DNA from: Pseudomonadota bacterium
GTDB lineage: Bacteria > Myxococcota_A > Polyangia > Polyangiales > JAFGIB01
DNA: 49,657 nt
NCBI GenBank assembly: GCA_017881185.1
Contig: JADGRE010000013.1
Span: 1-49,657 of the forward strand
Reading direction: 5' to 3'
Part shown: in pieces, positions 34,438-43,304 of the stretch
Numbering within the stretch: position 1 is the first letter of the stretch
How the letters are laid out: the number at the start of each line of letters is the position of its first letter
The notes under the pieces: generated by a model
Seen by the model: only the letters and a program-made list of their open reading frames with translations
Told to the model about the DNA's origin: nothing
Databases searched by the model: none
Position numbers and translations under genes: made by a program

Positions 34438-34898
34438 ATCCGCGTCCGATCATCCTGCCCATGTTGGCGAGCGATCTCGACGTCGTCGGGCAGATTGCGC
34501 TGGCCTGCTTCCCGGTGCCGTGGTCGCGCGAGGAGTTCGGCAAGGAGCTGCAGCGGCCGTATGCGCATTTGCGCGTGCTGCGACCCGCGCTCGGTGCGCC
34601 GATCTGCGCCTTCATGAATTTCTGGTGCGTCGGAGACGAGGTGCAGCTGATGAACGTCGCCACGCTGCCGGTGGAGCGCGGCAAGGGCTACGGCCGCGCG
34701 CTGATGAGCGACCTCGTGCAGCGCGCACGCGAGTCCCACGCAGCGCTCGTCACCCTCGAGGTGCGCAGAGGCAACACGCCTGCGCGCAGCCTGTACCGGG
34801 CGTTCGGCTTCACCGACCAAGGCATTCGGCCGCGCTACTACTCGGACAATGGTGAAGACGCGGTGGTGATGCACCTGCAGCTGCCTGGCCGCTTGTGA
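34434..34898 (+). CDS. rimI: Ribosomal protein S18 alanine N-acetyltransferase (GNAT)
   Basis: 154 residues. The GNAT fold is clear: an N-terminal ACFPVPWSREEF segment, VATLPVERGKGYGRALM as the acetyl-CoA P-loop (R/QxxGxG/A type), and LEVRRGNTPARSLYRAFGF followed by RYYSDNGEDAVVM, which is the RimI signature end. RimI acetylates the N-terminal alanine of S18. The GTG start lies in the preceding stop (GTGA), giving coupled translation. The frequent neighbour tsaB is not here. A generic GNAT is the alternative, but the PWS...NxxARxLYxxxGF pattern favours RimI. Confidence 0.85.
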   Translation: MNPRPIILPMLASDLDVVGQIALACFPVPWSREEFGKELQRPYAHLRVLRPALGAPICAFMNFWCVGDEVQLMNVATLPVERGKGYGRALMSDLVQRARESHAALVTLEVRRGNTPARSLYRAFGFTDQGIRPRYYSDNGEDAVVMHLQLPGRL

Positions 34899-34904
34899 GG
34901 AGGA
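34898..34904 (+). promoter_or_regulatory. Ribosome binding site for the AgmX-like gene
   Basis: AGGAGGA starting on the rimI stop, 10 bases before the GTG at 34915, supports this otherwise unusual start. Confidence 0.55.
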
Positions 34905-34914
34905 TTGCGCAGCC

Positions 34915-36189
34915 GTGCACGGCCGTGCGGCTCTGCGTTGGATCTCTGCGCGCCGGGCTGCTACACCGACTGTGGACGTGATCTGCTCACGCCATGCATG
35001 CGCAATTGCGGGAGGGTCTGGCTTGGCTTCGCGTCCTGAAGAAGATCCCGATGACCTCGAAGGGTTGCTCGGCCATAGCTCGCAGGCGGCTATCGCGTCT
35101 GCGGCGGGTGAAGGCGACGACACCATCGATCTCGCCGCGCTCGCCAGGCTGTCGACACCGGCTGCGCGCCGGTCGTCGGAGCCCCCGTCAGGCCCGCCGC
35201 GCCCGCCGGTCCCCCCTGCGCGCGGCTCCGTGCCGCCACGTAGCTCTGCGTCGCCGCGCTTGCGTGCACACGCGCCCGCCGAACACCCGCTGTGGGCGCA
35301 ACCGCCTGCGCGCAGCTCGCCCGCGCCGGCGTTGCTGACGCTCGCGCTCGGCTTTGCGTTGGGCGTGCCGGCAGGTGCGTGGTGGTTCGGTGGCGTGCGT
35401 GTGCACGGCAGCGAGGCGCCTGCGGCTGCTGCTCCCGCGGTCAACGCACCGACCAACGCTGCCAGCGGCGTTGCAGCGCCGGCGCCGGTCGCTGCGGTGG
35501 TCCCGCCTCAAACCACGGTTGCGCAGCCCACGGTTGCACAACCTGCAGCTGCACCAGCGCAGCTTGCCCAAGCGCCGCGTCCGGCGACTGCAGACCGCGT
35601 GCTCGCCTCTGCAACACCCCAATACAAGGTGGCCGCGGCACAGCGTTCACTCACTGAGCCGCCGCTGGCTCCGCCCACGCCGCCGGCTGTAGTGCGCCCG
35701 TCCAGCGCGAGCGCTCCGCCGCCAGCGGCTCAACCGGCCGCTTTGTCCGAGACTCCCGAGCCGCCGCCGCCTGCCATCGCGCTCGAAGACAGCGCGCCCG
35801 CCGCAGCCAAGCCGGCCGCAGCGCCAGCCGGGCGCTCGGTGGACGCGATGCTCGACGACGCGCTCGCGAACCCGAGCGAACGCAACGCGGGTGGCAGGCC
35901 ACAACTCGACAGCGCTGCGCTGCCAGAGGCGCCCTCGCGTGACGATGTCAGTCAGGCCATGACGGTGCTGCTACCGGCGATCCGCGGGTGCGCGATGGGT
36001 CAGACCGGGCTCGCGACCGCGACCATCGTCGTGCACAACGACGGCCGCGTCGCGAGCATCAGCGTCGCGGGCGCGCCCTTCGCGGGCACCGCGAGCGGAC
36101 GTTGCATGGAAGGCGTGATGCGTCGCGCACGCTTCCCGCACTTCAAGCAGAGCCTGTTCCGCGTACAGTTTCCCTTCGCGATTCAGTAA
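34915..36189 (+). CDS. Membrane-anchored AgmX/TonB-C-like protein
   Basis: 424 residues. A cytoplasmic N-terminal part of about 130 residues contains an acidic RPEEDPDDLEGLLGHSS stretch and DDTIDLAALARLS. One membrane segment follows (LLTLALGFALGVPAGAWWFGG, about 143-163), then a long Ala/Pro/Val periplasmic spacer. The C-terminal domain (MTVLLPAIRGCAMGQ, ATIVVHNDGRVASISVAG, GRCMEGVMRRARFPHFK) is of AgmX type with its paired cysteines. The overall plan is TonB-like: anchor, Pro-rich reach, C-terminal contact domain. A role in envelope energy coupling or motility is inference. The N-terminal 35 residues are poor in family character, so the GTG start rests mainly on the ribosome site. Confidence 0.72.
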   Translation: MHGRAALRWISARRAATPTVDVICSRHACAIAGGSGLASRPEEDPDDLEGLLGHSSQAAIASAAGEGDDTIDLAALARLSTPAARRSSEPPSGPPRPPVPPARGSVPPRSSASPRLRAHAPAEHPLWAQPPARSSPAPALLTLALGFALGVPAGAWWFGGVRVHGSEAPAAAAPAVNAPTNAASGVAAPAPVAAVVPPQTTVAQPTVAQPAAAPAQLAQAPRPATADRVLASATPQYKVAAAQRSLTEPPLAPPTPPAVVRPSSASAPPPAAQPAALSETPEPPPPAIALEDSAPAAAKPAAAPAGRSVDAMLDDALANPSERNAGGRPQLDSAALPEAPSRDDVSQAMTVLLPAIRGCAMGQTGLATATIVVHNDGRVASISVAGAPFAGTASGRCMEGVMRRARFPHFKQSLFRVQFPFAIQ

Positions 36190-36197
36190 GCTGAGCC

Positions 36198-36824
36198 ATG
36201 GCGTCGTGCGCCTCATCGCGAATGTCGTGGCTGGCTGCGTGTGCGGGTCTGTGCTTGGCGTCGTGCGCAAGCGCTCCGCACACGGCGTCGCGGACCTTGC
36301 CGTATCCCGAACGGCCCACCGAGCGCGTGCAGCTGCTCGACGACCTGGGCGCGCGCGCTTTCGCCGTGCTGCTTCACGGCACGCCGCACGCGCTGCTACT
36401 CGATGACGTCGGGCTGCGCGCAGTGCTCAAGCCCGAGGCCGCGAACCAAGCCGCCGCCCTGCGCGCCAGCACGGCGCTAGGCATGCGCGTTCCCGCCGAT
36501 GCCGCGGCCGCCCTGGCCAATGCGCACTACCAGGGGGTGTGCCTGCAGGGTGCCCGGCTGGTACCCGCCGGCCCGCCGTTGGGCCTACGCGCGCCAGGTT
36601 ACATCTTCGACCGCGCGTTGGTCGTGGGGGTGGAGCCCGACGGGGGCCGGGTGGCAGCCTGGGTGGAGGGCACCTTCGTGCTCACCGACCTCGGCTTCTA
36701 CGCACTCGCTTTGCAGCGGCTGGAGGCGCCTCGGAGGGATCACGCAGATCTCGATCTCGCCCCCTGCGATCTGGAGATCGGCCTGCGATCCCCACGACCT
36801 GTTGTGGTCGCGGGCTCCGACTGA
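36198..36824 (+). CDS. Hypothetical lipoprotein
   Basis: 208 residues. MSWLAACAGLCLASCASAP near the N-terminus is a lipoprotein signal peptide with lipobox LASC. The mature part has no domain I recognise; it is globular-looking, with a central ALANAHYQGVCLQGARLVPAG and a strand-rich GYIFDRALVVGVEPDGG, and no obvious catalytic residues. It follows the AgmX-like gene after 8 bases and is probably last in the glpK transcript. The tail of the gap beyond it has GGGG/CCCC pairing around 36860-36875, which could act in termination. Confidence 0.65.
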   Translation: MASCASSRMSWLAACAGLCLASCASAPHTASRTLPYPERPTERVQLLDDLGARAFAVLLHGTPHALLLDDVGLRAVLKPEAANQAAALRASTALGMRVPADAAAALANAHYQGVCLQGARLVPAGPPLGLRAPGYIFDRALVVGVEPDGGRVAAWVEGTFVLTDLGFYALALQRLEAPRRDHADLDLAPCDLEIGLRSPRPVVVAGSD

Positions 36825-36980
36825 TACTAGATTTGGACCTGAGCGTTGCGCCCGGCGACGGGGGAATGATACCCCGGGTCACTTCGTAGTTGACTCAGAT
36901 TGCGCGCCAAGCGGATGCGGTGGCCGGCCTGTGCGGCAGTGCCCCAGCCGGAGTAGACCCCAGAAGGAGGGGTTCGGTTC

Positions 36981-39900
36981 ATGAAGATCAAGAAGCTCGA
37001 GGTGTGCGGTTTCAAGTCGTTCGTCGACCCCGTCGCGCTGCACTTCGACCACGACGTGACCTGCATCGTCGGGCCCAACGGCTGCGGCAAGTCCAACGTC
37101 GTCGACGCCATCCGCTGGGTGATGGGCGAGCAATCCGCCAAGCACCTGCGCGGTCGCGCGATGGAAGACGTGATCTTCGGTGGCACCGAGTCGCGCGGGC
37201 CGCATGGCTTCGCGGAAGTCACCATCACCTTCGACAACGGCGACCAGCTCGCCCCGCCCGAATACAACGCGTACCCCGAGATCGCCGTCACGCGCCGGCT
37301 CGATCGCCAGGGCAACAGCGAATACTTGATCAACAAGACGCAGGTGCGTCTGCTCGACGTGACCAACCTGTTCCTCGGCACCGGGGTCGGCCGCAAGGCG
37401 TACTCGATCATCGAGCAGGGGCGCATCGGGCTGATTGTCACTGCGAAGCCGCAAGATCGCCGCGGGCTCATCGAAGAAGCTGCCGGGATCACCAAGTTCA
37501 AGGCCAAGAAGCAAGCGGCCGAGCGGCGCATGGAGCAGACGCAGCAGAACCTGCTGCGCGTCAACGACATCGTCGAAGAGATCCAGAAGACGCTGACCTC
37601 GCTCAAGCGTCAGGCGCAGAAGGCCGAGCGCTACAAGAAGTACCGCACGGAGATTCGCGATCTGGAGCTGTGGGTGGCGTCGCACCGCTTCATGGAGCTG
37701 CGCGGCTCGCACGGCGTGCTCAAGGTGCAGATGGATCGCGCGGTGGCCACCGCCGAAGGCGCGCGTTTGGCGCTGCGCATGCGCGAGGCCGAGCTCGAGA
37801 GCGAGCGCCTGGGCCTGCAGCTGCTGGAGAGCGTGGTCGAGAAGGCGCAGACGCGTGCCTACGGCGCAGACAATGCGGTGCGCTTGCTCGAAACGCAGAT
37901 CGCGCACCACGCCGAGCAGATCGCGCAGATGCGCGACCGTGAAGCCTCGGCGCAGCGCGAGATCGAGCGGCTCACCACGCAGCGTCAGGAGCTGGCGGTG
38001 GAAGCGCAGATGCTGAGCGAGCAGCTCGCCTCGCTCGCCGATTCCGACGCGGTGGAGACCGAGAGCCTGGGGCGCGAGAGCCTTGAGCTCGATAAGCGTC
38101 GCAGTGGCGCCGACGAGGCGGAGCGCGAGCTGCACGTGATGCGCGAGAAGGTGGCCGACGCCGACCGTCGCATCGCACGTGCCGACGCCATGCTCTCGGG
38201 CTTCGACAAGCGGCGCGAGGATACGCGCGTGCGCATCGCGCGCATCGAGAACGAGCGTGTGCAGCTGACCGAGCGCGTGATCGAGACGCGCCAAGAGGCC
38301 GACGCGCTGCGCGCGCGTTTGGACGGGCTGCACAGCGGCAAGGACGAGCTGGGCAAGGCCCGGGGCGAGCTGGAAGAAGAGCTTGCGCGCTTGCGTCAGG
38401 ACATCGTGCACAGCGACGAGCTGGTCGAGCGCCTGCGCTCGCAGCTGGCGCAGAAGCGCTCGCGCTTGCATTCGCTCGAAGAGATCACGCAGCGCTTCGA
38501 GGGCGTGGGCGCCGGCGTGCGCGCGCTCATGACGCACTACGGCCAGAACGGCCAAAATGGTCATGACGGGCACGCGCACGGCAATGGCGGCACGGGCAAG
38601 GTGCATGGCCTCGTGGCCGACCGCTTCGAGTGTCCGCCGGACATCACCAAGGCCCTGGCGGCTGCGCTCGGCCAGCGTCTGCAGTATGTGGTGGTCGATG
38701 ACCTCACGGCCGGTGTCGACGCCGTGCGCTATTTGAGCGAAGGCAAGCGCGGTCGCGCCACGCTGATTCCGAGCGTGCCGCGCCCCCTGCCCATGGATGG
38801 GCAGCGCGCCAGCCAGTCCGAGCCGCCGCCGCATCCGGGCGTGGTGGGTCGGCTCTTGTCACTGACCAAGGCCAGCGAACAAGACCGCGCGCTCGCCGAG
38901 CACATGCTGGGCGACGTCCTGGTGGTCGAGACGCTGGATGTCGCGCGCGAGCTTTTCGAGCAGTCGAAGCTGTCGAACCAGTCGTTCGGCATGCTGGTCA
39001 CGCGCGACGGCCAGGTGCTGTACGCCGACGGCAGCTTGTCGGGTGGCGATGGCGAAGACGCCGGCGCGCACCTGATCGAGGTCAAGCGTGAGATCCGCGA
39101 GCTGCGCGACGAGGTCGCCAAGCTCGATACCGAGATGTCGGCGGCGACGTCGCGGCACGGCGCGTTGCGCAACGCGATTGCCCAACGCCAAGCGGCGCTC
39201 GAGGCCACGCGCTCCGACGCACACGAAAAAGAGATCGCCCTCGTCACCTCCGAGAAGGATCTGCGTCGCGCGGAAGAAGCCGAGAAGGCTGCGACGCAGC
39301 GCCTCGACGCGCTGGCAGACGAAATCGCGGAGCTCGGCACGGTGCTCGACGGCGAGACCGACGAAGAGGCGCAAGGTCGCACCGAGCGCAGCGCGGCGTT
39401 CAACGCCAAGGCCGAGGCGGCCGCCGAGGTTGCAGCTGCCGACGAAGTGTATCGCGCGCGTCGCGCTGCGGTGGAAGAGCAGAGCGCCATCGTCACCGAG
39501 GTGCGCGTGCGCGCAGCGCAGGCCAAGCAGCGCTTGGAGAGCGACCGTGCGGTGGTGGAGCGCTTGAGCCGTTCGATGGACGAGCTGGAAGCGCGTGGCG
39601 AACGCTTGGCGGACGAGCTCACCGGTCTGGCGCGGCAACAAGGCGAGCTGGCCGGGCGCTCGGCCCGCGACCGCGAAGAGCTCGCGGGCCGGGTCGAAGA
39701 GGCCATGGCCGCCCAGAACGACGTGTCGCTGGTGCGTGGCGACTACGAAGCCGCACGCGCACGCATGGCCGAGCAAGACCAGGCGATGCGTCAGGTGCGC
39801 ATGGCCATCGAGGCCGACATGCAAGAGGCCAGCACGCTCACCGTGCGCGAGCGCGAAGTGGGCTTGGCCATCGAGCACTTGCTGGAAGGCATGTTCCAAA

Positions 39901-40703
39901 AGCACCGCGTCGACGTGCGCAAGGAGCTGGGCGACTACCACGACCGCGCCATGCCCGACGAGCAGCTGCGCGGGCGCATCGAGGAGCTCAGCAGCGTGGT
40001 CGAGCGCATGGGCGAGATCAACCTCACGGCCATCGAGGAATACGAAGAGCGCAGCAAGCGCCACGACTACCTCGTTGCGCAGAAGGACGACCTCGAGAAG
40101 GCGCTGGGTCAGCTCGATCAGGCCATTCGTCAGATGAATCGCGAGAGCCGCAAGATGTTCCGCGAGACCTTCGACGAGGTGAACGCGCGCTTCCAGACCA
40201 TGTTCCCGCGCATGTTCGGCGGTGGTAAGGCCGAGCTGAAGCTGACCGACCCCGAGAACTTGCTCGAGACGGGCATCGACATCATCGCCATGCCGCCCGG
40301 CAAGAAGCTCACCTCCATCGAGCTGATGAGCGGTGGTGAGAAGGCGCTCACGGCGGTTTCGCTCATCTTCGCCATCTTCCAGTACAAGCCGAGCCCGTTC
40401 TGCTTGCTCGACGAGGTCGATGCCCCGCTCGACGAAGCCAACATCGGTCGCTACTGCGAGATGATCCGCAACATGACCTCACGCTCGCAGTTCATCCTGA
40501 TCTCGCACTCCAAGATCACGATGGAAGCCGCTGACGTGCTCTACGGCGTAACCATGGAAACCCCAGGTGTCTCGAAGATCGTCAGCGTCGAGCTGCGCGA
40601 TCGCGAGGCGCCCTTGCGCGCGCCGCACGACACCAACAGCCACGGTGACAACCACGGTAGCAATCACGGTGGCAACGTGCGCGCCAGCGCTGCAGTCGCG
40701 TAG
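36981..40703 (+). CDS. smc: Chromosome segregation SMC protein
   Basis: 1240 residues, the core ATPase of bacterial condensin. N-terminal KIKKLEVCGFKSFVDP with P-loop GPNGCGKS (31-38) and the family motif QGRIGLIVTAKPQDRRGLIEEAAGI. Two long coiled coils rich in Glu/Arg/Ala flank a hinge at about 500-680 (VHGLVADRFECPPDI, LQYVVVDDLTAGVDAVRYL). The C-terminal head has MSGGEKALTAVS (about 1116) and CLLDEVDAPLDEANI (about 1141). AAGGAGG just upstream supports the ATG. Oddities: a Gly/Asn/His-rich insert at about 521-540 on the edge of the hinge, and a His/Asn/Gly-rich C-terminal tail of about 25 residues (SHGDNHGSNHGGN). scpA and scpB are not nearby. Confidence 0.96.
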   Translation: MKIKKLEVCGFKSFVDPVALHFDHDVTCIVGPNGCGKSNVVDAIRWVMGEQSAKHLRGRAMEDVIFGGTESRGPHGFAEVTITFDNGDQLAPPEYNAYPEIAVTRRLDRQGNSEYLINKTQVRLLDVTNLFLGTGVGRKAYSIIEQGRIGLIVTAKPQDRRGLIEEAAGITKFKAKKQAAERRMEQTQQNLLRVNDIVEEIQKTLTSLKRQAQKAERYKKYRTEIRDLELWVASHRFMELRGSHGVLKVQMDRAVATAEGARLALRMREAELESERLGLQLLESVVEKAQTRAYGADNAVRLLETQIAHHAEQIAQMRDREASAQREIERLTTQRQELAVEAQMLSEQLASLADSDAVETESLGRESLELDKRRSGADEAERELHVMREKVADADRRIARADAMLSGFDKRREDTRVRIARIENERVQLTERVIETRQEADALRARLDGLHSGKDELGKARGELEEELARLRQDIVHSDELVERLRSQLAQKRSRLHSLEEITQRFEGVGAGVRALMTHYGQNGQNGHDGHAHGNGGTGKVHGLVADRFECPPDITKALAAALGQRLQYVVVDDLTAGVDAVRYLSEGKRGRATLIPSVPRPLPMDGQRASQSEPPPHPGVVGRLLSLTKASEQDRALAEHMLGDVLVVETLDVARELFEQSKLSNQSFGMLVTRDGQVLYADGSLSGGDGEDAGAHLIEVKREIRELRDEVAKLDTEMSAATSRHGALRNAIAQRQAALEATRSDAHEKEIALVTSEKDLRRAEEAEKAATQRLDALADEIAELGTVLDGETDEEAQGRTERSAAFNAKAEAAAEVAAADEVYRARRAAVEEQSAIVTEVRVRAAQAKQRLESDRAVVERLSRSMDELEARGERLADELTGLARQQGELAGRSARDREELAGRVEEAMAAQNDVSLVRGDYEAARARMAEQDQAMRQVRMAIEADMQEASTLTVREREVGLAIEHLLEGMFQKHRVDVRKELGDYHDRAMPDEQLRGRIEELSSVVERMGEINLTAIEEYEERSKRHDYLVAQKDDLEKALGQLDQAIRQMNRESRKMFRETFDEVNARFQTMFPRMFGGGKAELKLTDPENLLETGIDIIAMPPGKKLTSIELMSGGEKALTAVSLIFAIFQYKPSPFCLLDEVDAPLDEANIGRYCEMIRNMTSRSQFILISHSKITMEAADVLYGVTMETPGVSKIVSVELRDREAPLRAPHDTNSHGDNHGSNHGGNVRASAAVA

Positions 40704-40737
40704 ACGCGAACCGCACACGGTCGACGCGCACCAGTCA

Positions 40738-42714
40738 CTAGTTCCCTTGGTACTCGGTGTCGATCGTTTGGATGCGCCACTTGTACTCGCGCTCGGTGAT
40801 GGCACCGCTGCGCAAGTTGGCTTTCTCGGCTTCGATGCGCTGCTTGCGCCGGGTCTTCAGCACCCAGATGGCATCGGCGTACTGCTGCGCCGTGATCTGG
40901 CCGGCATCGAGGGCGTGCTTGGCGGCTGCGACGCTCGGGTAGGGTGGTGCACTCAGCATCGCTTGGCGGCGTGCGCGTGCGTCGCCGCTGCTGCCGCCGC
41001 CGCGACCGAAGATACTGCTCATGAGGCCACCGACGGCATGCGTGACTTCGCCGACGGGCGAGCGTCGTGCTGAAGCGGTTGGTGGCGGCGGCTCGGCGGC
41101 GGCGTGCGCAGCGGCGCGTGCAGGGACTGCGGTGGGCGTGGGCGTGGAGGGTGTTGCAGGCACCGCTGCCGCTGTGGTCGTGGCCGGCGCTGGTGGGATC
41201 GCCGTCACGGGTTCAGGCGCGCGCAGCGCCTTCGCGGCACCGACGCGTGCGGTGTCCGCTGTCGCGGAGCTTGCCTTGGGCGCGGCGGTCATGCGACCGC
41301 GTGGCATCGTTGCAGCTGCGGGGCTGGCGCTGGGCAGCTTGCTCGCAGCAGGATCGGGCACCAGCGTGACCACCAAGTTCGGGTCACTGTTGGGCGTGAC
41401 GTGCAAGGTCTGCGTCAGGTAGCCGGCGAGCGTGATGCCCACGACCGTCTCGTGGCGCAGCTGAAGTGCGTACGGAGTGGTACCGAGCTCCGCACCGCCG
41501 AGCAACACGCGTGCGCCACTTGGGGTCGACGCGATGGTGACCGTGTGCGCTTCTGCACCGCCGGACTCGTTGCCGGCGCTTGCTGCAGGGCTCGCGCTTG
41601 TCTCAGTCGTTTGCGGTGCAGTGGGACGCAGCCCCCAATACGCGGCCAGTGCAAGCAGCGCAGCCGCGCCGGCACCCAACGCCATCAGCTTGCCGCGCGC
41701 CACACCGGCGGCCGCTTGGCTTCCCGGTTGCGCCGCCGTCCAGGTCAGCGGCGTCGCGGCCTGCGCGGTGGCCGACAAGCCTGCTGCGAGCTGTGGGCTC
41801 TGGCTGCTGCGCAGTGGTCGTGCCGTGTCGCCGCCGAGCAGGGCGTCGACGGCCGCGAGTGCGACTGCAGCGGATGGCGGCCGGCCCTCGAGCGTCTTCG
41901 ACAGCAAGCTGTCGAGCAAGTCTTGCAACGCCGGCAGCTGCGCGAGCTGCGGTGCGACTGCAGCCAAGCGCGGCGGCGGCGCAGTGACGTGCGCCAAGAG
42001 CAGCGACACCACCGTGTCTGCTTCGAACGGCGGCCTGCCGGTGAGCATCTCGAAGAGCACGACGCCGAGCGAGTACAGATCGCTGCGCGCGTCGACGGGC
42101 TTGCCCTGCGCCTGCTCCGGCGACATGTACGCGGGCGTGCCGATGACGGCGCCGGTCATGGTGAGCTTCTGCGTTTCGCGCGCCTGCTCGATGCCCGCGA
42201 TACCGAAGTCCATCACCTTGGCGATGGTGTCGCCGCCGTGCACGCGCGACAGGAACACGTTGGCGGGCTTGAGATCGCGGTGCACGATGCCCAGAGCGTG
42301 CGCCTCCGACAGCGCGGCCAGGACTTGCCGGGTGACCTGCAGCGCAGCTTGCCGGGGCATGGCGCCGCCGGCTTGCAGCTGCTGACCGAGGTCGGCGCCC
42401 TCGAGCAGCTCCATCACCATGTAGAGCTCGTTGCCTTCGGTGACGCCGAAGTCGAACAGGCGCACTGTGTTCGGGTGGCTCAGGCGCGCCGTGGCTTCGG
42501 CTTCGCGACGAAAGCGGTTCACGAGCTCGGGCTGGTTGGGCGAGGCCGCGCCTCCGGTCGTGGCGGTGATCAGCTTCACGGCCACGCTGCGGTTCACCGA
42601 CAGCTGAACGCCTCGGTACACGCTGCCCATCCCGCCCTGGCCGAGCAGCGTGTCGATGCGGTACTGGCCGCCGAGCACACGTCCGAGAGTGGGGTCGGTA
42701 GGTTCGGTGGTCAT
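40738..42714 (-). CDS. Ser/Thr protein kinase with PEGA domain
   Basis: 658 residues. The kinase domain has GQGGMGSVYRG (25-35), AVKL lysine 47, HRDLKPAN (145-152), DFG at 169-171 and MSPEQ; all catalytic residues are present. A linker leads to a membrane span at about 343-362. After it come a PEGA domain (TVTIASTPSGARVLLGGAEL, 390-453), a long Ala/Pro/Thr linker, and a C-terminal helical region in which AGQITAQQYADAIWVL and SGAITEREYKWRIQ repeat a SHOCT-like pattern. PEGA domains are extracytoplasmic surface-binding modules. It begins 8 bases after the DUF3501 stop, so it is the last gene of the perR/rubrerythrin string. Convergent with smc across 34 bases. Confidence 0.93.
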   Translation of the reverse strand: MTTEPTDPTLGRVLGGQYRIDTLLGQGGMGSVYRGVQLSVNRSVAVKLITATTGGAASPNQPELVNRFRREAEATARLSHPNTVRLFDFGVTEGNELYMVMELLEGADLGQQLQAGGAMPRQAALQVTRQVLAALSEAHALGIVHRDLKPANVFLSRVHGGDTIAKVMDFGIAGIEQARETQKLTMTGAVIGTPAYMSPEQAQGKPVDARSDLYSLGVVLFEMLTGRPPFEADTVVSLLLAHVTAPPPRLAAVAPQLAQLPALQDLLDSLLSKTLEGRPPSAAVALAAVDALLGGDTARPLRSSQSPQLAAGLSATAQAATPLTWTAAQPGSQAAAGVARGKLMALGAGAAALLALAAYWGLRPTAPQTTETSASPAASAGNESGGAEAHTVTIASTPSGARVLLGGAELGTTPYALQLRHETVVGITLAGYLTQTLHVTPNSDPNLVVTLVPDPAASKLPSASPAAATMPRGRMTAAPKASSATADTARVGAAKALRAPEPVTAIPPAPATTTAAAVPATPSTPTPTAVPARAAAHAAAEPPPPTASARRSPVGEVTHAVGGLMSSIFGRGGGSSGDARARRQAMLSAPPYPSVAAAKHALDAGQITAQQYADAIWVLKTRRKQRIEAEKANLRSGAITEREYKWRIQTIDTEYQGN

Positions 42715-42722
42715 CGGCTCGC

Positions 42723-43304
42723 TCAGTCGGCGAGATCTGCCGCCAGCTCGCGACGCAGTGCTTCCGGCAGCTCGACGCTTTGCTGATAGTCTGGATGGGT
42801 CACTTCGAGGCGCGCCGGAACTGCGGGCTCGAGCAGCTCTGTCGCAGCCTCTTTGCCGATCTGAAACGACAAGTAGTTCACGGCCGGCAAGCGGTCCATC
42901 TCTTCGCCGAAGTGCGTCGCGAACTTGGCCACGGCGACTCGCTCGCCCACGCGTAGCGCGATGGCCTCGCGCAGACTCGCGAAGCGCACCAGCATCCTGG
43001 CGCGTTCGGCGGGGTCATCGTACTCGATGAACTGCGTCGCAGACAGGCCACCCGCCGGCGGTATCAGTGCGTTGTAGGTCTCCAGCTCGTGGGCGATGGC
43101 GCGCTCGTCGCTGATGCGTTCGGTGCGCAGCATCTCCTGCACTTGCAAGAGCACGGTGTCGTGGTTCTCGAACAGCATCGACATGTGCGGGCCCACGCTG
43201 AGCCTTCGCCGATCTTTCGCGGCGATCATGCGGCCACGGAAATGCGGGCGGATCTCTTCGTAAGCGGCCAGTGACAAGAGCTCTGCGCGTTCGACCTTCT
43301 TCAT
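42723..43304 (-). CDS. DUF3501 family protein
   Basis: 193 residues. LSLAAYEEIRPHFRGRMIAAKDRRRLSVGP and the following SMLFENHDTVLLQVQEMLR and ALIPPAGGLSATQFIEYDD match DUF3501, a family commonly encoded beside rubrerythrin and two-cluster Fe-S proteins. Function is not established. Cytoplasmic, no metal motif of its own. Its ATG overlaps the Fe-S gene stop as ATGA, so the two are made together. Confidence 0.85.
   Translation of the reverse strand: MKKVERAELLSLAAYEEIRPHFRGRMIAAKDRRRLSVGPHMSMLFENHDTVLLQVQEMLRTERISDERAIAHELETYNALIPPAGGLSATQFIEYDDPAERARMLVRFASLREAIALRVGERVAVAKFATHFGEEMDRLPAVNYLSFQIGKEAATELLEPAVPARLEVTHPDYQQSVELPEALRRELAADLAD

Noticed and set aside
36890-36918. TTGACT as a -35 for smc
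   Set aside because: The hexamer 17 bases downstream is GGATGC, with no resemblance to a -10 element, so no promoter is called.
36879-38834. A 651-codon frame antisense to smc
   Set aside because: Shadow of the coiled-coil coding strand; no motif, and the plus-strand SMC is unambiguous.
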